Positions 1 to 4,475 of a DNA stretch of 5,835 nucleotides are shown piece by piece. The notes beneath the pieces were generated by a model. That model was not told the DNA's origin. It was given only the letters and a program-made list of their open reading frames with translations, and did no database searches. This DNA is from Thermodesulfobacteriota bacterium (lineage in GTDB: Bacteria; Desulfobacterota; Desulfocorpusculales; Desulfocorpusculum). The stretch lies in assembly GCA_028275295.1 (NCBI GenBank), contig JAPWUY010000143.1, positions 1-5,835 on the forward strand, read 5' to 3'. Made by a program: the position numbers and the translations under genes. Position 1 is the first letter of the stretch; each line of letters begins with the position of its first letter.

Positions 1-631
1 TGGAGCCCACATCCCCATTTCCTATCACTGGAACCGAGCAGACCTCCACAAGGGCGCGGATTAGGTGCCATTTGGCTCGTACACTGTACGGCTCGTTCCT
101 GGATCGAGCATGGAGTATGAGGGCATCGGCCCCTTCCTCCTGGGCGATTCTTCCAAGTTCCAAGAAGCACGAGTCAGTGGAGTCCCATCCAGACCTCATC
201 TTCACAGTCAGGGGCACAGTGATTCTCCTTCTCACCTCCCGCACTACTTTGGCTGCGAGCTTGAGGTCCCGCATGAGGGCAGCGCCCCCTCCAGTCTTCA
301 CGACCTTGGGTACTGGGCATCCCATGTTTATATCAACCATATCAGCCCCCTCTTCCTGACATATGCGAGCTGCCTCGGCCATGACCCCTGGTGAGGAGCC
401 GAATATTTGAACCCAAAGGGGCCTGTCGGATCCATCGGACCAAAGGAGCTCCAAGGAACGAGGGCTGCGCCTCACAATCCCCTCTGCGCTCACCATCTCG
501 GTGAAAGTTGCAGCTGCCCCCAATCTTCGACACAGGACCCGAAAAGGAAAATCACTGATTCCTGTCATGGGCGCCAGTACGAGGAAGCCCTCGATGGTCT
601 TGCCGCCTATTTTCAGGAAGGAAGAAACCAT
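1..631 (-). CDS. dusB: tRNA-dihydrouridine synthase, DusB-like (3' end beyond window)
   Basis: This flavoenzyme reduces specific uridines in the D-loop of tRNA to dihydrouridine in the cytoplasm, using FMN and NADPH. Reading leftward from ATG at 631, 210 codons are open, against roughly 320-330 in the family, so the C-terminal helical tRNA-binding domain is missing from view. Visible TIM-barrel motifs are APMTGISDFPFR (residues 20-31, FMN-binding first strand), DINMGCP with the expected catalytic Cys105, PKVVKTGGGAAL just after it, TVKMRSGW with conserved Lys144, an HARSR segment, and VIGNGD near the edge. A GGAGGA lies 13 bases upstream of ATG 631. An in-frame ATG at 670 would add 13 hydrophilic residues but has no nearby Shine-Dalgarno, so 631 is preferred. 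The family is certain; the DusB subclass rests on overall resemblance to E. coli DusB. The gene is divergent from ribD, which supplies the flavin pathway. Confidence 0.93.
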   Translation of the reverse strand, partial: MVSSFLKIGGKTIEGFLVLAPMTGISDFPFRVLCRRLGAAATFTEMVSAEGIVRRSPRSLELLWSDGSDRPLWVQIFGSSPGVMAEAARICQEEGADMVDINMGCPVPKVVKTGGGAALMRDLKLAAKVVREVRRRITVPLTVKMRSGWDSTDSCFLELGRIAQEEGADALILHARSRNEPYSVRAKWHLIRALVEVCSVPVIGNGDVGS

Positions 632-670
632 TGCCTGTGATCCGTCCTCCTCGGGCTTTTCACTTCTCAT

Positions 671-699
671 ATGATACAGGAAATAAGATCCTCTTACAG
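671..699 (-). promoter_or_regulatory. Weak candidate promoter for dusB
   Basis: On the minus strand TATCAT (676-671) matches the -10 consensus at five of six bases. A poor -35, CTGTAA (699-694, three of six), lies 17 bp upstream. Transcription would start near 664, downstream of the ATG at 670, which would fit translation from ATG 631. The two hexamers fall on the direct repeats described here, so a bound regulator would block it. The weak -35 makes this tentative. Confidence 0.25.
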
Positions 700-703
700 G
701 AAA
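675..703. repeat. Paired 9-bp direct repeats (TACAGGAAA), candidate operator
   Basis: TACAGGAAA occurs at 675-683 and again, identically, at 695-703, a 20-bp period close to two turns of B-DNA. A hyphenated palindrome, TAAGA-TCC-TCTTA, occupies 684-696, between the repeats and overlapping the first two bases of the second. The pair sits in the divergent intergenic region, 12 bp upstream of the -35 of the rightward promoter and on top of the weak dusB promoter. The arrangement suits a regulator binding two same-face sites, but no known operator family is recognised and a 9-mer repeat could be chance. Confidence 0.45.
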
Positions 704-715
704 GGTTCTGTGAGC

Positions 716-744
716 TTGGAACCGTGTGAGGGCTCCCCTATAAT
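716..744 (+). promoter_or_regulatory. Sigma70-type promoter for the ribD-tmk-holB-ricT-metG operon
   Basis: TTGGAA (716-721) is separated by exactly 17 bp from a perfect TATAAT (739-744). The -35 matches TTGACA at four of six bases, and no extended -10 TG is present. Transcription would start near 751, giving an untranslated leader of about 89 bases before the GTG of ribD. The leader shows none of the conserved FMN-riboswitch sequence blocks and is shorter than that element, so flavin feedback by riboswitch is not supported. No other promoter of this quality was seen in the gaps between the downstream genes. Confidence 0.75.
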
Positions 745-748
745 GTTG

Positions 749-764
749 GCCAAGGGTTCTTGGC
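749..764 (+). other. Perfect 6-bp stem-loop at the predicted transcript start
   Basis: GCCAAG (749-754) and CTTGGC (759-764) are exact reverse complements around a GGTT loop, with two possible G-U pairs extending the stem. The stem begins just after the TATAAT and spans the expected +1. No T-run follows, so it is not an intrinsic terminator. It could be a 5' end stabilising hairpin in the transcript, a DNA dyad bound by a repressor at the start site, or chance. Confidence 0.45.
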
Positions 765-839
765 TGACCTGAGGCCTGAGACCCAAAGGGCCTTTCCACG
801 AAGCCACAGGCTCAACTCCAGCTCCGGGAAGAGAGGCCG

Positions 840-1967
840 GTGAGGAAGCTCAGCACCAAGAATCTCCAAGGGGAGGAGCAAAGGGATGAGCACTTCATGA
901 GGCTCGCCCTCAGGCTTGCCAAGAAGGGAAAGGGGTGGGTGAGCCCTAATCCCATGGTCGGTGCTGTCCTTGTCAGGGGAGAGCGGGTCATAGGGCAGGG
1001 ATATCACGGGGTGTTCGGTGGTCCCCATGCGGAGGTCGAGGCCCTCCGATCCGCTTCGGGATCTCTGCGAGACTCCGAGCTTTTCGTCAATTTGGAGCCG
1101 TGTTGCCACTACGGCAAGACCCCCCCATGCACCAAGGCCATCTTGGAGGCCGGAATAGGCCGAGTGGTCATAGGGACCCTCGATCCCAATCCTCTCGTGA
1201 GAGGGAAGGGAGCTCAGGAGCTCAGGGAGGCAGGGGTGAGTGTGAAGGTAGGGGTCTTGGAGGAAGAGTGCCGGGACCTCAATCGGGTGTTCTTTCACTT
1301 CATGGAGTCCGGCAGGCCCTGGGTAACCCTCAAATGGGCCCAGTCCTTGGACGGATACATAGCACCCAAGTCCGGCCGCTCCCGATGGATATCCTCTGAA
1401 CAATCGAGGAAGCTCGCCCACTCCCTCAGAGCGGAGCACGATGCAGTGCTAGTGGGAGCCGGGACTGTCAGAAATGACGATCCCAGACTCACCGTCAGGC
1501 ATGTGAAGGGGAGGGACCCTGTGAGGATAGTTCTCACCCAGAGCTTGCAAGTCCCGGTTGAGGCTAGGGTAATGGATCCATCCAGAGGAAGGGTCCTCAT
1601 CTTCTACCCGGAGCCGGGAGACGAGGAAAGGGTCTCAGCTCTCGAGATGGCGGGAGCTCAACTTCGCGGCTGCAAAAGGGATCCTCAAGGAGGGGTGGAT
1701 CTGGACTCTCTCCTCGGGGATTTGGCTTCCATGGGGATCTCCTCAGTGCTGGTGGAGGGAGGGGCTAGAGTCCTCACCTCTTTCCTCAAGGCCAGACAAT
1801 TCCAGAGGGTGGTGTGCTTCGTGGCCCCCATCTTGTTGGGCGAGGGCAAGAGGGCAGTCGAGGATCTGGGAGTGGAGGAGGTCTCACAAGCCCTGAGGTT
1901 CTCCTCCGCGAGGCCGAGGAGAGTGGGCACGGATCTCCTTTGGGAATTGGAGGGGCCTGAATCTTGA
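840..1967 (+). CDS. ribD: Bifunctional riboflavin biosynthesis protein RibD (deaminase/reductase)
   Basis: RibD catalyses two consecutive cytoplasmic steps of riboflavin synthesis: deamination of the diaminopyrimidine phosphate made from GTP, then NADPH-dependent reduction of its ribosyl chain. The 375 residues match the normal full length. The N-terminal cytidine-deaminase-like domain (about 16-145) has SPNPMVGAV (35-43), the zinc/catalytic HAEVEAL (63-69, His63 and Glu65) and PCCHYGKTPPC (87-97, zinc ligands Cys88 and Cys97). The reductase domain (about 160-373) shows LKWAQSLDG (164-172), SRWIS (181-185), NDDPRLTVR (212-220), VEGG (305-308) and APILLG. GTG 840 is the first start after an in-frame stop at 777-779 and has GAGAGG just upstream; the next in-frame ATG (Met20) would cut into the conserved DEHFM segment. 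It heads the operon. No other riboflavin gene is visible, so the pathway appears split elsewhere in the genome. Confidence 0.95.
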   Translation: MRKLSTKNLQGEEQRDEHFMRLALRLAKKGKGWVSPNPMVGAVLVRGERVIGQGYHGVFGGPHAEVEALRSASGSLRDSELFVNLEPCCHYGKTPPCTKAILEAGIGRVVIGTLDPNPLVRGKGAQELREAGVSVKVGVLEEECRDLNRVFFHFMESGRPWVTLKWAQSLDGYIAPKSGRSRWISSEQSRKLAHSLRAEHDAVLVGAGTVRNDDPRLTVRHVKGRDPVRIVLTQSLQVPVEARVMDPSRGRVLIFYPEPGDEERVSALEMAGAQLRGCKRDPQGGVDLDSLLGDLASMGISSVLVEGGARVLTSFLKARQFQRVVCFVAPILLGEGKRAVEDLGVEEVSQALRFSSARPRRVGTDLLWELEGPES

Positions 1968-2629
1968 GGTCGAGGGCAAGAGAGGGGTTTCCCACCTTCA
2001 TAACCCTGGAGGGGATAGAGGGGAGCGGAAAGACGACACAGATCAGGAACTTGTCCAGGGAGTTGAGGGGCTTGGGACTTTCGGTTTTGGAGACGAGGGA
2101 GCCTGGCGGGACGAGATTGGGCGAGGCGATACGTTCCTTGGTCCTCGGGACGGATTTTCAGGAGATGACCCCCCTCGCAGAACTCCTTCTCATTGGAGCC
2201 TGCAGGGCCCAACACGTCCATGAGCTCATAAGGCCCGCCCTTGAGATGGGGAAGGTCGTCCTCTGTGATAGGTTCTCCGATGCCACTTTGGCATACCAAG
2301 GCTACGGAAGGGGGTTGAGCCTCGAGGAAGTCCGGAAGGTCAATGAGATCTCATCCTGCGGACTTGCCCCGGGCTTGACAATACTCTTGGACTGCCCTGT
2401 GGAGCTGGGTCTCAATCGATCAAGGGGAAGGCTCATGAGGGAGGGGAAATCCAAGAGCGAGGGCAGATTCGAATCTCTGGACACGGCATTCCACGAAAGG
2501 GTCAGGGAGGCTTACCTCAGGATGGCGAGGGAGGATGAGAGGAGATTCAGGGTAATAGATGCCTCTCGGCCCTTGGAGTTGGTCTCCGAGGATGTCTTGA
2601 ACTGTGTCAGGCAACATCTGGGGGTTTGA
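1964..2629 (+). CDS. tmk: Thymidylate kinase (dTMP kinase)
   Basis: Tmk phosphorylates dTMP to dTDP with ATP, an essential step to dTTP. The 221-residue product is normal length and shows the P-loop EGIEGSGKTT (16-25), REPGGT (45-50), RAQH (81-84), CDRF (101-104) followed by DATLAYQG (106-113), and an arginine/lysine-rich LID segment around 152-168. A P-loop without the arginine found in yeast and human enzymes, combined with a basic LID, is the E. coli-like arrangement. The only plausible start is TTG 1964, which overlaps the ribD stop as TTGA; GGAGGGG lies eight bases upstream, a good Shine-Dalgarno, and this start places the P-loop at the usual distance from the N-terminus. Overlap with ribD implies translational coupling. 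holB follows four bases after its stop. Confidence 0.95.
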   Translation: MRSRAREGFPTFITLEGIEGSGKTTQIRNLSRELRGLGLSVLETREPGGTRLGEAIRSLVLGTDFQEMTPLAELLLIGACRAQHVHELIRPALEMGKVVLCDRFSDATLAYQGYGRGLSLEEVRKVNEISSCGLAPGLTILLDCPVELGLNRSRGRLMREGKSKSEGRFESLDTAFHERVREAYLRMAREDERRFRVIDASRPLELVSEDVLNCVRQHLGV

Positions 2630-2633
2630 AGGC

Positions 2634-3635
2634 GTGTCCTTCCGTGAGATCATAGGGCATAGGAGGCCTCTGGAAATCCTGAGAAAGGCCATGCTCAGGG
2701 GCAGATTGGCTCACGCATACCTATTCACTGGACCGGATGGGGTGGGCAAGAGGACCACTGCTTTGAAATTCGCCAAAGCGGTTCTCTGCGGCAAAGGGGA
2801 TGGGGACTCCTGTGGTGAGTGTTCTTCCTGCCTCAAGATGGAGAGCCTCAATCACCCCGATCTTCTGGTCGTGGAACCGAGGGGGGGGCAGATCCTGGTA
2901 GATCAAGTGAGGGAGGTTCAGGATAGGCTCCTCTTCAGGCCCCTCGAGGGTGAGGCTAGGATGATAATCCTGGACAGTGCCCATAACCTCAACCCACAGG
3001 CCTCGAACGCCTTGCTCAAGATCCTCGAGGAACCCCCCAGGGGTAACATATTCGTCCTCGTGGCCTCATCCGAGTCCTCTCTCCTCCCAACGATAGTGTC
3101 GAGGTGCCAGAGGCTTTACTTTGGGCCCTTGATGGATCACGAGGTAATGGGATTCCTAGTGAAGAGGCTAGGCTGGGAGGAGGAGAGGGCCAGAGAGGTG
3201 GCGAGGCAAGCCAGGGGAAGCATCTCCGCGGCCCTGGAGCTCGGCGACAAACCCCTGAGGGCATGGAAAGAGGAGGCAAGAAGGATATTGGAGATGGGAC
3301 GAGATGAGAAATCCTCACCTCTCCTGAACCTGGCCTCGGCATGGAGCAAGGAAAGAAAGGAGACGATGGAGAGGCTCGAGTGTCTGAGGATGGAGATCCG
3401 GGAGGCCTTGGTTCAGGAAGCACGGAGGCGGCCCACGGACTCGGGCCCGAGGGAGATCCGGGCGAGGAGGGTGGAGGAACTCCTTTGGATGTGGAGGGAA
3501 AGCGGCAAGACAATACAGGCCCTGGAGAGAAACATGAACGTCCAATTGGCCATGGAGGAGCTCCTTATAAGGTTCCACGAGATCAAATCTTCAGGAAAAA
3601 GGAGCCTCTATCTCACCTGGATCAGGAGATCATGA
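2634..3635 (+). CDS. holB: DNA polymerase III delta prime subunit (clamp loader)
   Basis: Delta prime is a structural AAA+ subunit of the replicative clamp loader, working with DnaX and HolA to load the beta clamp. From GTG 2634 the protein has 333 residues and begins MSFREIIGH, the usual family opening. It shows a P-loop-like GPDGVGKRTT (33-42), four cysteines C52, C60, C63 and C66 that form the expected zinc module, a Walker-B-like ILDSAH (112-117), ALLKILEEPP (126-135) and the SRC motif (156-158) that supplies the arginine finger to a neighbouring subunit. The region beyond about 170 should be the lid and collar domains and has no further recognisable motif. An upstream GTG at 2604, inside tmk, would add ten residues; homology favours 2634, with GGGGG nine bases upstream. 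DnaX is the main alternative, but the short length and GKR/DSAH motifs fit HolB. A run of eight G lies at 2881-2888 in frame. Confidence 0.88.
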   Translation: MSFREIIGHRRPLEILRKAMLRGRLAHAYLFTGPDGVGKRTTALKFAKAVLCGKGDGDSCGECSSCLKMESLNHPDLLVVEPRGGQILVDQVREVQDRLLFRPLEGEARMIILDSAHNLNPQASNALLKILEEPPRGNIFVLVASSESSLLPTIVSRCQRLYFGPLMDHEVMGFLVKRLGWEEERAREVARQARGSISAALELGDKPLRAWKEEARRILEMGRDEKSSPLLNLASAWSKERKETMERLECLRMEIREALVQEARRRPTDSGPREIRARRVEELLWMWRESGKTIQALERNMNVQLAMEELLIRFHEIKSSGKRSLYLTWIRRS

Positions 3636-3639
3636 CCCC

Positions 3640-4470
3640 ATGAGGCTCTTGGGAGTCAAATTCAGACAACATGGAAAGACCTATGTCTTCGACTGCGGTG
3701 AGCTCGATTGTTACCTCAACGAGTGGGTGATAGTGGAGACGGAGCAGGGACTAGCCCTGGGATGGGTGGCCCTGGAACCATGGGAACAGGACCCCGAGAC
3801 GATCCAGCAGGAGGATCTCAAGAAGGTCGTCAGGAAGGCTACCAAGGAGGATCTGGAAAAGGCGCAGCAGTTGAAGGATCTGGCCTCGAAGGCCAAGGAG
3901 GCGTGCGTCGAGCTCATAAGGCGCTACGAGCTTCCCATGAAGCTCGTGGAGGTGCAGCCTGTATTCGATGGAAACAGGTTGATCTTCTACTTCACCTCGG
4001 AGAGCCGGGTGGACTTCAGGAGGCTTGTCAAGGAGCTAGCCAGGAGATTCCGCTGCAGGGTGGAGATGAGGCAGATAGGGGTGAGAAACGAGGCCAAGAT
4101 GATAGGGGGGATCGGAAGCTGCGGCCGGGAGCTTTGCTGTGCCACTTTCCTCAAGGGCTTCGATCCTGTGTCCGTCAGGATGGCCAAAGATCAAAACCTC
4201 TCCCTGAATCCTCAGAAACTATCCGGTCTGTGTGGAAGGCTCATGTGCTGTCTCGCTTACGAGCACCAGGTCTATCTGGACCTGAGGCAGAGGTTCCCAA
4301 GCTGCAAGAAGTGGGTCAACACCTCAAAAGGGGTTGGAAAGGTGAAGAGGCTCAATGTCCTCATGGACAAAGTGATAATAGAGACCCTAGAGGGCGAAGA
4401 GGTGGAAGTGGACCTTCAGGAGGTCCTGGAAGTGCTTCCAGGCAAGCCCAAAGCTGAGGAGAAAGGTTGA
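3640..4470 (+). CDS. ricT: PSP1-domain iron-sulfur protein, RicT/YaaT family
   Basis: In Bacillus subtilis RicT (YaaT) joins RicA and RicF in an iron-sulfur complex that affects RNase Y-dependent RNA processing, sporulation, competence and biofilm formation. Outside Firmicutes its job is poorly defined. The 276-residue product has an N-terminal beta-rich part opening with LLGVKFRQHGKTYVFDCG, a charged helical stretch (about 56-98, including the KATKEDLEKAQ segment), and the core PSP1 region. Two C-x4-C-C clusters stand out: CGRELCC (Cys161, 166, 167) and CGRLMCC (Cys198, 203, 204), six cysteines suited to Fe-S ligation; Cys19 and Cys24 are additional. ATG 3640 has AGGAG eleven bases upstream, a little far, and lies four bases after the holB stop. 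Position between holB and metG is conserved with other bacteria. No ricA- or ricF-like gene is in the window. Family certain, cellular role inferred. Confidence 0.9.
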   Translation: MRLLGVKFRQHGKTYVFDCGELDCYLNEWVIVETEQGLALGWVALEPWEQDPETIQQEDLKKVVRKATKEDLEKAQQLKDLASKAKEACVELIRRYELPMKLVEVQPVFDGNRLIFYFTSESRVDFRRLVKELARRFRCRVEMRQIGVRNEAKMIGGIGSCGRELCCATFLKGFDPVSVRMAKDQNLSLNPQKLSGLCGRLMCCLAYEHQVYLDLRQRFPSCKKWVNTSKGVGKVKRLNVLMDKVIIETLEGEEVEVDLQEVLEVLPGKPKAEEKG

Positions 4471-4475
4471 AGGAG

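Noticed and set aside
65..394. Plus-strand open frames opposite dusB.
   Set aside because: The minus strand here encodes continuous DusB motifs; the opposite frames have no recognisable family features.
786..796. AAAGG-G-CCTTT dyad and nearby CTGAGGCCTGAG imperfect palindrome in the leader, considered as terminator or attenuator.
   Set aside because: The dyad has only one base between its arms and no U-tract follows, so no terminator can form; evidence for a function is too thin.
751..839. FMN riboswitch upstream of ribD.
   Set aside because: The leader of about 89 bases is too short and lacks the conserved sequence blocks of the FMN element.
738..1439. A 233-codon open frame on the minus strand opposite ribD and its promoter.
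   Set aside because: It lies antisense to the well-supported RibD motifs, has no recognisable domain, and is leucine/proline/glycine-rich as expected from reversed GC-rich coding sequence. It also covers the promoter.
3708..4457. A 249-codon plus-strand frame nearly coextensive with ricT.
   Set aside because: It is a frame shadow: its composition is glycine/glutamine/arginine-rich low complexity with no domain, while the overlapping frame encodes an intact RicT with its cysteine clusters.
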